A DNA stretch of 64,000 nucleotides from Colocasia esculenta (lineage: Eukaryota; Streptophyta; Magnoliopsida; Alismatales; Araceae): positions 79,009,079 through 79,073,078 of the forward strand of contig CM024759.1 in assembly GCA_014218235.1 (NCBI GenBank), read 5' to 3'. A program made the position numbers and the translations under genes. Below, piece by piece: positions 44,461 through 56,025 of this stretch. Under the pieces are notes generated by a model that saw nothing but the letters and a program-made list of their open reading frames with translations, was not told the DNA's origin and searched no databases. How positions within the stretch are numbered: the first letter of the stretch is position 1; every line of letters starts with the position of its first letter.

Positions 44461-47400
44461 AATATATAATGTAACGTCGCGTATTTTTCGGATCTTTGTG
44501 GATCCTTATTTAGTGGATTTGGTGGCCAGTGTGTGGGACATTCGACTGTGTTTCAGGTGTTTGCACGAGTTGTGAGGCTTGGTGGGTCAGCAGTTGGGCC
44601 CAAAGTGCTCACAGGTTATGTGCCTGTGAACGCGACAAGGGGTTGCGTTGCGTTGTGAACGCGACGGCCCTGGTGGTCGCGTTCTTGTTGCCACTGTTTG
44701 GGTCGACGTCTGCATGCGCGTCGCGTGTCGCGCGCAGGGCAAGGCTTGCTGACATCATGAGTGGGAAGGCGATGGCCTCCTACGTCGCGTTCCCAACCGC
44801 TGTGCATTTTAAAGAGGTTTTGGTCGGACATAGTTGTGGCAAGCTCTGCTCGGCCAGGGGAGGAGCTGTTGCGGTTCGTCCAGGCGATTCGGCATTTTGG
44901 CGTGGATTTCAACGCGCTCTCATCGCATGGAGCGGGGGAGACACCGTGTCGTGCTCGGTTTGCGTGTTCTTCGTGAAGGTAGAGAGAATTCACCTTGATT
45001 CGTTGCGTGGATTGCATGAAATGCATGTATGATTGGTTTTTGGCAATGAGAATAGTAGATACCATGCTAGGGTATTCATTAAAGCATGAAAACTAGAAAT
45101 TAAACGTGGTTTGCATGGTGTAGGGTGGTAACCTGGGGAGAGCATCCCGGATTAGGGTTCCTGCCTGAGAAGGCAACGGAACCCCCTGTCGCGACGTGAT
45201 TGTGACAGGCCGACCCGTCGTGTTAAGATTTGCTATTGCGACATGTCGAGGTGTCGCGTTCTGAAGGCGATAGTACCCCATGTCGCGACCTCAGTCGAGA
45301 GGTCCGATTATCGGTGTTTTACATGCATGACTAGCGTGGGTGGTGCATTGGCACCTGTGACACTCTTTTAAGCTGGCTTGTTGGCGTGATGTTCGTGTCA
45401 TGAGCATGTGGTTTACGTGGTTGAAATATAGTGTGCATGGTTTGTATGGTTTGAATGGTGTTATATACGTTGGTTTTTGGTAGCTGGGCGGTGAGGTATC
45501 CGCGTGAACTTAGGCTAAGTAAGTTGGTTTAATTAGTAAAGTATAAGTATGATTATCAAGTAGTTACCGTGTGTTGGGTTTAGTGTGGCGATGGAGGTCA
45601 CCTCGTGACCAATGACAGGCCAGAATATTATTGATTAAGGTAGTGTATATGTGTGTGTCTGCGTAGGCTAGCTTGTAGGTCACAGGGTAACCAGAACAAG
45701 CTACTCCTCACATGTGTACTGTGGTTCGTAATAAAGAGAATATATGTATGTATTGTGGTTTGCGCGTTGTCGAGTGTGGTGGTCGGGTGCCTATTCTGGA
45801 ATACCTCTCTAGTTAGGTACCCCAAGTTTTGTGTGAGCCAGGCACGTGTGTTTGTTGTGCCCGGGGTTTGTCCCGGTACTGTGTGTACCGACGAGGTCTG
45901 TGTCGTCTGTCCTGGACACCCTCACTCCTGTGTTTGAGTTGTACGTTCGGCTGAGAGAAAGACGACAGTGGGACAATGACGTGTGAGAGTTTATGTTTGG
46001 TCGCTTGTAGCGCGCTCGTAGTTGGGGGTACGAACACTAGTAGTCGACACTGGTCCCCAGCTAGTCCTGTTTTCAGTGCCTCACTTTAGGGAGATTAGGC
46101 CAGAGTCCCTAAAGGTGCTACGTATGGGCCTGCAGCTATGTGGTCTGCAGGTGTGGTGTTGGTTGGTCTCCACTGTTCTTTGGCTTGTGTTTGTGGAGCA
46201 GCAGTTGGACCTTTCGTCCGTGACTGCGAGACTGAGAGTTGTGTTGTCCAGGTTGGATACTGGCGTCATGAACCAGTAGTCCGTTCCCGTGTGGTGGCGT
46301 CGTTCTTTTTCGACTCGTGCTTTGCCACTGGTTGTAGCATGTGTGTGGTGGCTTGTTGGTTGTGGTTTAATTTGTGTGGTGTGCCCGTCGTTGGCACATG
46401 TGTTAAGGTTTTGCCCGTGGTGGAGTGCCTTGTGATGGCAATAGTTTGGTTGTGGTTTCCATGGTGGTACCTCGTGGTAGTAGGTACCTGTACCCTGTGT
46501 GGGTGGTACTTTTACGGTGGTACGCTATGTACCAGTCTTTTCAGATGTTGAGGTGGAGGTTGTGTGGTTAGACCTTCCACTCGTTGTGTTTTACCCTTCC
46601 TTGGGTAAGATTTTGATTATGGTTTTAGAGTGTGATGGACTAGCTCGTTGTAGCCAGTCCTACTACCTTGTGTGTGGCTTTCGACATATCGTGGTTTGGG
46701 GTATAATGGACTAGCTCATGGTCAGCAGTTCTGTTACCCGTGTGTTTGAGGTCCGCCTGTGAAGCACGTAGCCTAGGCAGTGGTTTGCCTGTGTGGCTTG
46801 TAGCTTAGGCGACCAGTTGTTGTAATAGTGTGCCTGTGAGGCTTGTGGCCGAGGCACTTCAGTTGTTTAGCAGGCTAGTAGTGCTGTACTAGTCATATTG
46901 TTCCTCTTTTTTTTTTAGGTTTGTATTAGCTGATAAGTTTATGTTTAGTTGTTTATCATGTATTGCAGTGAGCATGATATGGTTTGGCTATTGGTGTTGT
47001 CAATGAGACCCTTTGGGGTTGAAGACTCTTTAGTTTTTGTGCGTTATTTTTGGGTGGTTCCCTACTGAGCCAGTGACTTGTTGAGGCTCACTCCCCCACA
47101 GTTCTTTTAAGGGCTTACCGTTTGTGTAGTTTGCGGAGGCATTGTGGCAGACTTATACCACCAGCAGTAGTGTTAGTTGTGTTCTGTGAGCTTGTGCTCC
47201 CTCGGGGTATACCCCAGGTAGTTGTACTTTTTAATCTATATCTATACTATAATACTAAAACAGAGTTCCCTGTTTCCCGCCTAATCTAAACCCAGACCAC
47301 GTGGCAGCCGCTCCACTCCCGACTTTTTATCTCAGAAGCGGCCTTCCTCCCTTTTCTCTCTCTCTATCTGTCCTCCATTTATTGTCATTTCAGTTCCCGG

Positions 47401-47524
47401 AGAGAAGAGCTGAAGCGCCGGATCCTTTGCCTTCCCCTTTCTCTCTCTGCCCCATCTGTGCCCTTTTCAATTTTCCTCCATCCTGCGGTTTCGGTTACCG
47501 GAGAGAAGAGAAGTTGAAGGGCCG

Positions 47525-47528
<4 letters not shown>

Positions 47529-47562
<34 letters not shown>
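47529..47562. repeat. (CT)n microsatellite in Helitron
   Basis: An uninterrupted CT run upstream of the captured glycosyltransferase fragment, perhaps 5' UTR of the captured gene. Confidence 0.88.
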
Positions 47563-47565
<3 letters not shown>

Positions 47566-47717
47566 CAGGAGCCACGACGACGCAGACCAGAAGGCTTCGG
47601 AGAGGGCGGCCTTGAGGTAGACGAGGCGGTCGACCTCCTCAAAGACGAGGGGGTCGTCGACCGACCTGCTCCTGCTACCTTCTTTCAAATGCTGCACTCA
47701 GCGATCCAGTTCCACCA

Positions 47718-48180
47718 ATGGTTTCCACCGGAGACGAGAAGGTGCGGGGTGTGGCGTTGGTGATGGTGCCCTTCCCGGCGCAGGGCCATCTGAACCAGCT
47801 GCTCCACCTCTCCCGCCTGTTGGCGGCCCGGGGCATGGCCGTGCACTTCACCGGCTCCCCCACGCACAACCGGCAGGCCCGGGTCGGCCTCAGCGGCTGA
47901 GACGTCGGCGCGTTCCTCAACATCCGCTTCCACGACCTGCCGGTGCCCCGCTTCTCCAGCCCCCGCCCCGACACCCACGCCGCCGTTAAGTTCCCCTCCC
48001 ACCTCCAGCCCGCCTTCGACGCCTGCCTCTGCATGCAGGGACCCCTCGCCGCCCTCCTACGCTCACTCTGCCACCTCCCAGCGCGTCGTCGTCTTCCACC
48101 ACTCCCTCATGTCCTTCGCCGCTCAGGAGGCAGGTCTTCGTTGACGCCGCATTCCCATCTATTTCATCGGCCCCAACGCC
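47718..48180 (+). pseudogene. UDP-glycosyltransferase fragment (zeatin O-glucosyltransferase-like)
   Basis: MVSTGDEKVRGVALVMVPFP is followed by AQGHLNQLLHLSRLLAARGM and FTGSPTHNRQARVG, the N-terminal acceptor-binding start of a family-1 plant glycosyltransferase. A stop falls after residue 60 (47898). The frame then continues (FLNIRFHDLPVPRFSSP) and, after a shift, ends around RVVVFHHSLMSFAAQEA. The C-terminal UDP-sugar-binding (PSPG) motif is absent. It is GC-rich, unlike its surroundings, in keeping with capture of a host gene by the Helitron. Confidence 0.82.
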
Positions 48181-48341
48181 CTTCTCTGCCTCTCTTCATC
48201 GTCCCCACCGACGGCGGCTTAATTGACCCTCGACACCACCTTCCTCCTCTCCAAGGCTGCATCTGCATGCTCTCCCTCGGAGTTATTTTGCTTTGATTGG
48301 CTCCCTCAAGATAGTTTTTTTTTTTTTTTACTTTCCTTTGG

Positions 48342-48719
48342 TTAGGAGGATGGTGGGGCTGCCAACAAGCGTAGATGTCGCTGACTGGCGAGACGCCGAC
48401 CCCGTTTTTGGCTTCGACATGGCAGGGGGGAGCCCCGGCTGCCGAGGCCGAGCAAGATATCTCTCCAGAGGACGCGGCTTGGGTGGATTCCTATCTGGTG
48501 AAGGACGGCGTCAACGGCCCCGCTAGCGGCGAAGGCCGGAGTGACTACCAGGCGGATGACGCCTGGGCCGCCCTGACCAAGGAGCTCATCGACACCCTTG
48601 CTTATTCTGCCTCCGAGAATGATACTGCTACTGCGACCCACGAGGAGAAGAAGAAGAAGGTGGAGTCGTCGGCGCAACTACGAAACCTCCTGTGGAAGCC
48701 CAGTTTGTTCCCTTCCTAA
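48342..48719 (+). pseudogene. Captured gene fragment, unknown acidic protein
   Basis: The frame from 48375 has EQDISPEDAAWVDSYLVKD, then DDAWAALTKELIDTLAY and a Lys-rich stretch before the stop at 48717. It looks like the C-terminal part of a plant protein whose function I cannot name. A T-tract and possible intron end (ttttactttcctttggttag) precede it near 48347, which suggests genomic rather than cDNA capture. It lies inside the Helitron. Confidence 0.55.
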
Positions 48720-49067
48720 AAAGCCACGGTCATCTCTCCATGGTTGATGGCTCTTCTGAAGCACCACCGAGTCCCTGTATATTGTAAACTCCTGGGTCTT
48801 ATCCAGGATAACGATTCCTTCTGTTAAGGACTCCCGTAATCGTTGTACCTACAGAATATATATACATGACACTGGCTAAGCATATTACGCACAGCCAGAC
48901 TTTCCTCTGCCATTCTTCTTCTTCCTGTTTGTTCACAGAGGGAGCATCAGGGTGGACGCTTCAGGAGATGAGCTGATGATGTATGAACCTGAATATGCTG
49001 TAACTGCCTAACTGGGGAGGAGGCGTCGTCACCTACGGCCTCTTATGCCAGCGAGGGGCCATCCGCG

Positions 49068-49910
49068 GTGGCGGATCAGTTCGAGGGGACAGAAGAAGGA
49101 AGCACCAGCAGTAGAAGCAACGGGGGCCTGGACGCCGCCGCCTTCGTCATAGGCAACGAGTACCGGGAAGAACTGGAGGCATACGGAGATGGCGAGGACG
49201 AATTCTCCATCCTGGCGGGCAAGGAAGTGGGCGTCTGGGCGAGGTGTACCTGACCAGGGACATCTTCATGGTGTGAGAGCTGGACGTGACCGAGGAGGCA
49301 TCTGAAGAGAGCGTTGGAAGGGAGCTCTGCTGGCGGCGGCACCGCCGGAATGCCGTTGCCAGCAGATAATGATACGAATGCGACTGCTTTGGACACGGAG
49401 GAGTGGAGGATGAGTGCGGTGGCGCTGGATGACCCACGAGAATCTGGAAGAACTCATCGCGGGCATCAGCGACATCTCCCTGGGGCGAACATCCTCCTCT
49501 GGTTAGCTGATTAGCTCAGCTACTCGCCCTACTTGGGGTGCTGCTTCTACGCCACCAAGTTTGACCTCACCGCCGACCCGAGGAAGACGCCCTTTGACCT
49601 GGCGGTGGACGCCGCTTGCGACCACAACAACTCCCGTCCCCTCCTCGCCCTCCTCCGGCTGGACGACCTACTCCACCGCATGGCCGTGCTTGGCGACGCC
49701 GGTGGGGTGAAGAGCTGCCTGGCCCGTGGCGCCGCGGTCGACTGCAGGGACCAGGATGGATGGACGCCGCTGCACAGGGTGATGTTTCCCGTGCGGAGGT
49801 GGCAGAGATCCTGATCGAGCACGGCGCGTCGCTGCACAGGGCGGCCCTGCCGTTCCACACTACGGCGCAGAAGCAACTGCACTATTCGCGCAGAAGCAAC
49901 TGAACTATTG
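49068..49910 (+). pseudogene. Captured fragment with ankyrin repeats
   Basis: An acidic N-terminal piece (FVIGNEYREELEAYGDGEDE) is followed, after shifts, by DPRKTPFDLAVDAACDHNN and LHRMAVLGDAGGVKSCLARG, then AAVDCRDQDGWTPLHR and, in the next frame, AEVAEILIEHGASLHR. The last parts are clear ankyrin repeats. Several stops and shifts. It lies inside the Helitron, in the same direction as the other fragments. Confidence 0.7.
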
Positions 49911-49929
49911 CAGCTACTATAGCGCAACA

Positions 49930-50112
49930 GTACCTACACTGTAGTTACTGTTGCGCAACAGTAGATTACACTTTATTTGTTTTTTCTTCTTAGTTTTAAA
50001 TTTTTATTTTAAAATCGGATTTTGTAAGATGACATTTTTCAATTTATAGTTTTTTTTAATATATAAAAAATATATCATTAAAAAATTATACATACTAATG
50101 TGTGTCGGATCC
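49930..50112. repeat. Relic of a Mutator-like foldback arm inside the Helitron
   Basis: Gttactgttgcgc, then ttttttcttcttagttttaa, atttttattttaaaatc, tatagttttttt and tatcattaaaaaat match the arm of the foldback at 39527-39690 in the same order. Only one arm is present. Confidence 0.7.
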
Positions 50113-51812
50113 GACTGGTGACTTGCTGCTCGCCGAACACATTATTGCACCACTGACCATACATTATTGCACCACTGACTATGGTAGGGAGATATGATGT
50201 AGTGGTACCCCAATTTATTAATCTATATATGTTCTGTTCTCTCTCTGCTCAATTGTGTATGACTATGTAGAGATAGACTTACTGTTAATCTAATATTTCT
50301 TATCACCTTCCTCCATTTTCTTTGTCATTGGTCAGAGGGAACCAGAGAAACTCAGTAAGGACAATAATAAGCTATATCTCTAAACTTTTCTATTCAATTT
50401 TATTTGATTTCATGTGAATTTTGACACTGCTTGCATGACATGTGAACATTAATAAGCTAATGAGAGGCCTCCTTCATTTTCTAAGTGTTGCTGTTGCCCT
50501 TCTCTTTGTTTGTAGTAAAAGTTCCTTTTTATGCCATAAAACTGTTGACATGTGTATAGCCTATTATGCAGCTAAAATCACTACTGCTTTTGCCTAATAC
50601 ATCATTACATCCATTCATAAACGAAGTACTTTATACCTGTCAATCTTCACATTCAAGGATAGAAACCTCCCAGTGCTCTTTTGTAGTAAGACATTTTTAC
50701 TCTATCCATTTTCAGGGAAAATGAAATGGTATGCAAGGACAGTTGAGTTAAGTAAAGTGTGCATGGATATGTGCATTTGTTTTACTGTTGTCAGAGAGGG
50801 CTGACATCTTTTCCCATTTGTTAACACAAATATATAAATATATTTTAATATAAGAATAAATTTTGAATATAAAATTGAAATTAATTTCGTAGTTAAGAAA
50901 TGATGTCACGTTAGCTACAAGTAACAAGAAGAACCGGCAGCCCCATATAAATGTCCCTATTTTGATAAATTTAAATATTGAGTTGTTTTATTAATGTACA
51001 TATTTTTTAACTATTTACAATCTATAAGAAAATTAAATTAACCAATTTACACAGTGATGATGATGTCTAATGATGAAAATTTGATCGAAGATTTCATAGC
51101 CACCTCAAATGTACAAAGTTTGATCATACAATTTGGAATGTTATTTTTTACAAAAATTGTTCAACTAATAAAATATAAATTATATATTTTACTTCATAAT
51201 TCTATGTTTATATTCTCACTTGATTGCAAGACATTGCATATCACAATCTGATTGTCAAAACAATAGAAAAGAAGATGAATAATCTTAGAATTTTGACATG
51301 TATGTGATATCGAACAACATTACAAAAAATGTACTATATCAAAAAATTAATTTTCTCACATTTCATTCATTGTATAACTAATAATTTTATTACATCAAAT
51401 TATGTTCTTATATGTTCTTCAACTTAAGATAGATAGAATGTTATGTTTTTTATATGTTATATATATATTTTATGTTAGTACTCTCTTCTATTATTATCAA
51501 TAATGATAGTACCAAATCTAATTTTATAACTTATATATTTATTTCAACTTAATACATATTTGAAAAATAATCGTGCATCGCACGGGTGTCCAACTAGTTG
51601 GATATGTAATAATGTATTGAGACAATTGTAAATTGTTATATGTAGATATGAGCACATGTACTTTCTTGTGTCTTATACTGTAGTTGTTGTCTTTTATATT
51701 CTTACTAGACACGTGTGCGAGTTATCCCTTGTGAGACTTCGGTCCGTTCGCGAGAGGTGGATCTGGATATGGAGTCTTATTGGGCATAAATATGCAGGGC
51801 CGTCACATATAA

Positions 51813-51970
51813 GTTACACTGAGTTAGTATAAACTGCAAAGAAAGTATAAGTTGTAGAGAAATTATGTAAGTTACACTAAATCAGTGTAAGTGGTAAGCA
51901 AATATTTGTAAATATGTTAGACTTAGGTATATTTGTATAAAATTGTTTAAATAATTTTTTTTAAAAAAAA
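51813..51970. repeat. Right arm of the split inverted repeat
   Basis: It pairs with 44262-44460. It begins directly after the second TATAA repeat of the LTR element. The flank beyond it (51971-52620) is AT-rich and I see nothing in it. Confidence 0.72.
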
Positions 51971-52620
51971 TCCCTATATATATTTTTAAACATTAGCAAA
52001 ATGGTTGGGAACCAAGAAAATACATCGAACTATCAAAGAACAAAGAGATCGAAACCTACAACAATCAAAGACTTCTACAATTTGTGTGTATTCTGGGTGA
52101 TTTCCCACCTGACATTTCTCAATCCTGTCGCGAGGGCATCTCCCTAAAATTGGTGATCAACTTGGAAGATACACATCACTATAATTTAACCGCGTTAAGC
52201 ATATACTTGCCTCTATATATTTAATCACAAAATTTAAGATAAAGAAATTGATTATCAAAATAATATTTAGTATGCACAAATTATTTTTAAGATAAAAGAA
52301 TTAATTATCAAAATAGTCTTATTATATGCATAATTGTGAAAATACCACTCTTAGAACCACCATTATAATATATATGTAAACATGAATTAAGTATAAAAAT
52401 ATCCTTCTATTGTGCCTTATAATTTGAGAAATACTAGTTGTCCGTCTTCGACGAGTAAGATGGGTACCTTTTCTACGCGTCTATAATGTGATTGGGATGT
52501 GTATGATGCACTTGTCTTACTTTTCAAAATGTATTCCCAATGTAAAATAGTTAAATATTAAACACAACCTTTAACATTTAGAGGAACAAAAACTAGATAA
52601 TATTGACAATTAATTTAACG

Positions 52621-53275
52621 AGTGATCCTATGGCAAACACTATTTGTCACCCACAATGTCAATTTCAGATCCGACTCTCAGATCCAACTCTTGCAAGAGA
52701 TTACTCGTTTTCGTCTCAACCTGTACAATGTTGTCCATTGGCTCCTTGACAGGGATTTCATAGGAGATCACTCATCCTATAATTACTTCTTAAGTTCTTA
52801 TTAAGATCTCAACCGAATCAATACTCCAAAATACGTCTTATAAGTTATAAATCACAACCATACATATATAGTCTGATAATATTCTCTCGATTTTGATATA
52901 GAATAATTTGGTTCATTTCGACCCAACCCCATTCATAATGATAGCTCCATTTCTAGGTTTTCCACTGAACAGATCGCGACTGATTTATTGTGGGCTCACC
53001 AACTTGCACATAATTCACGAACTAGCCATATCTTACTAGATGGGGTCCTGCTCTGATATCATAATATCAAATCTCGATCCAATCCTTGTCAGTATTGTCC
53101 GCTTTGAGCCCAATTCACATGGTTTTATCCATCAACTGCTTAATAGAGACATTGTGAGAGGTCACCCATTTCATAATTTCTCTCAATTAGATTCACTTAA
53201 CTACATAATTCTTAACACGAATCAAGTCGATCAGAGGGGTGTATATCCCAAGGTTAAGTTAACATAGTGTAGGTT
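52621..53275 (-). mobile_element. Degenerate TRIM-like LTR pair
   Basis: Two diverged direct repeats (about 52660-52830 and 53050-53230) share 'atccaa.ccttg', 'tattgtccgctttgagc'-type sequence, 'agagatcactcatc/agaggtcacccatt' and 'cttaagttctt'. Between them the minus strand reads TGATATCAGAGC, close to the initiator-Met primer-binding site. No coding sequence. Old and tentative. Confidence 0.42.
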
Positions 53276-53574
53276 AACCCATAAATCAACCTACCTAACT
53301 TTGAAAATAAAAATGGGATGAAAATTAGCCCAAATCTTGGATAAAACCTACCCTACCACCCCTGCTTCACTTGACATATAAGAAAAAGGACACTTTTTGG
53401 CTTAACCTAGGGTAGCATTCTATGACACCTCCTAGGTTGGGTATACTAATGAGGGTTTTACACCATCGTACTTCTTACTAACCTTCATACCCTATAGTTA
53501 GCCTACATTTTATATCAAGTTCAATTAAATACTAACCATACATCTACACTATCATACCCAAGGGTTAGCGACTT

Positions 53575-54000
53575 CCCAAATGATAGCTACTTTACCCCTG
53601 ATTATGTAGGGGTATAGAGATATAAAAACATGATTAAAATTAATTGACTTTGGAGTGGTGGTATAAGCTAACCAAGGGTATAGAAATTTACCTAGAGGTA
53701 TGATGGGTAGTGTTATTTGATCTTAATAGATGAGGTAGCACTAACACTGGGTAACCAAGGGTTGTGTTTTTTTTTTTTGTTTTAAAAAAAATATAGGCTA
53801 AAAAGTAGGTTAAACTACACCTAGATATCTTACACAGGGGTAAACCTCACCTATTAGGGTCAGGTAGCACTGCCCTATCATATCATTGAGTAAATTCCTA
53901 TACCTCTAGTTAACCTATACCACCATCTCAAAGTCAATATAATTTTAACCATATTTACACCTCCATACCCCCACATAACCAGGGATAAAATAGATATCAA
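53575..54000. repeat. Foldback/MITE-like inverted repeat
   Basis: 53595-53755 (cccctgattatgtaggggtat ... gaggtagcac) pairs with 53855-53995 inverted (aggtagcactgccc ... ccccacataaccaggg). Both arms share aattgactttg and taacca/ggtta landmarks. A poly-T/poly-A stretch lies at the centre. Confidence 0.7.
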
Positions 54001-56025
54001 GGTGATAAAAAATTAGTTAAAAGTGACGCATAACTTTTACACCGGGAATAAGGGGTCTAAAAGTGGCGGGACATGTGAGCCATAGTGTGTAGGAAACAAA
54101 GTTACCTAATATTATGGATGACAATAAATATTTACTTTTTAATTTTATATATGACAAACATGAATTACCCTATTTGGGTTAAACTACAATTGCAAACTTT
54201 TAATAATTTATTGATTTATAAGTTTAAAAACTTCCCTCACTAGTTGCTATGTTAGCATAAATTAATTTGTCAAAATATATCTCCAATATGTGTCACTATA
54301 TATTATTCAAGAGTAGAAGTAAACAAATTTTTTCAGTAGGCAAGTGTAGGGGAGAATATTTGAACTTAAGGGCCAAGATTTACAGTAAGGGATTGAGATT
54401 TTAACTATAGATCTGTGTATTTTTTTGCTAATGGAGAATGCAATTGGATGGGACTAAAAATAAGACACCCAAATACCCAATGACCTAAGTTTGAGGAGCC
54501 ATTTTGTCTGTATTGTTCTCTCTACACCATCTGCACTTGCAAACCCCATATATGGCTAGGGATTGAGATATTTTTCTATGACGAAGAACATAGAACAGTG
54601 AAACTCAAGCCTACGTAGAGTTTGATAGATTTGTATTTAAATCTCATGTCCCACTCAGGGCATCTATTTTTTTTCCCCCTAAGATTATTGAACCCCAAGA
54701 TCACGTCCCTGGAGGATTAAATTTGAACCATATAAGTCCCCTCAAAATCAAATTTTGGACCTCCCACCCATGAGGCAAGGTCCTTACCAGTTCACCCACT
54801 CGGGGATCCTCACAAGTAAATAACTAACCATAGGAGTCATTTTATGTGCACATATATTATATATGTAATGAGATTATTCTACAGATGGCTTTAACGATAA
54901 CATCTTATGTTATCATGTCACAGGATATACCAGTCGACCATAAGGATTAGTAGGTAGCTTTCCATCTTCCTAGAAGTCCCACTAACAAGTCCACTTCTAA
55001 GTTACATGCAAGAGAAGAGTGGAATCAGGTTATCGATTACTATTTTATGGGATAAAAAAAACATCCAAGGCTGCAACCATATTTGATGCATGGCCTTATT
55101 CAGAAGTCCTTAAAGAATGGTCGCTAGAAAAAAGAAAATAAAGGAACCCAAAAGTACATGCCCAATGATCTAATGTGGCACATTTAACAACAGCAACCAA
55201 CGGCAATGATCGGTGACAGAATGTGCCAATTGCCAGTAGATAACCATGCCACATCACGTCACATATTACCACATTTGCTCTGGTCAATCTATATCATACT
55301 TACTACATAAGCCTTCTCTTGCAGCAAACATTTCCTCTTAGCTGAGACACTTCTTAGCATCTGGAAAGTGAAAACCCAGATACCAATTTTCATGTTTGCA
55401 AAATCTGTGAAAATTTAGAAATCTTCTTTTTACTTGGACCCTTTGCTTTCCTAGTCTTCTTTAGGTAGTGTCAATGCATAATGTCACTTCCTCACGCATT
55501 ATTCCAAGGAGAAACGTTCATCTTATCATCATCAAGTTTCCTTTCAGAATGTGGGCACACGAACACAGATTTGAGTCGTAAAGGGCCACCCGGATAAGAA
55601 TCCTTCAGCAGTGGCAGGTTCTACTTCTTATCTCCGTATCAATCACCCGATCAGCAAGGAATAGCAGGTATCTTCCTTACTGCATAGTCCCATGAGCCAG
55701 CAAAAAGAAGCCCACTTCAAGGAAACATGCATGAGAAACGAGTGGTAGATTCTTCGCAAAACTTAGCCCAGAATCTCGGCATAATGTTGCTATTACGCAC
55801 AAAAGGAAGCCACGTGGAAGATATTTTGCTACATTATTTGATAAACAACCGCCTCTAGAGGTCCAGAATCATGGCGTAAAGAGTTCTCAAATAAATGACC
55901 AATGAAATTCCTCAATTGTGATCATTTGGAAGTGCTTTCTGTTTCTACACTTGAAAGTGGCAACCACAGTCTATCTTACGGATATTGACAAGGTACAAAA
56001 ATGAAGAGAAGTGGAGGGGGGGTTC
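54001..56025. other. Intergenic AT-rich sequence downstream of arginase
   Basis: I find no gene or well-bounded element. 54560-54860 holds phrases seen in plant repeats ('ttcacccactcggggatcct') but no ends. The part next to 56025 is presumably arginase 3' UTR. Confidence 0.5.

Larger units (their letters stand above)
47241..51597 (+). mobile_element. Gene-capturing non-autonomous Helitron (4357 bp)
   Basis: The 5' end is TCTATACTATAATACTAAAA, preceded by A. The 3' end has the hairpin CGTGC-ATC-GCACG (51572-51584) and finishes CTAG at 51597, followed by T. These are the standard Helitron features, including insertion between A and T without TSD. A start at 47235 is an alternative. Inside are plus-oriented fragments of at least three host genes and a relic of a Mutator-like foldback arm. 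No Rep/helicase. Confidence 0.87.
44470..51807. mobile_element. Solo-LTR-like element (2981 bp without the Helitron), TSD TATAA
   Basis: It starts TGTAACGTCGCGTATTTTTC and ends CAGGGCCGTCACA. TATAA flanks both ends (44465-44469 and 51808-51812). The Helitron 47241-51597 is inserted near its right end. No retroviral protein is recognisable between its ends, so a solo LTR or non-autonomous element is most likely. Open frames at 44529-45065 and 45653-46714 match nothing I know. Confidence 0.75.

Noticed and set aside
44529..46714. Cys/Val-rich open frames as host genes
   Set aside because: They are inside the TATAA-flanked LTR-like element, in several overlapping frames, with no domain I recognise.
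47675..48034. Minus-strand frames opposite the glycosyltransferase fragment
   Set aside because: They are shadows of the GC-rich plus-strand coding sequence.
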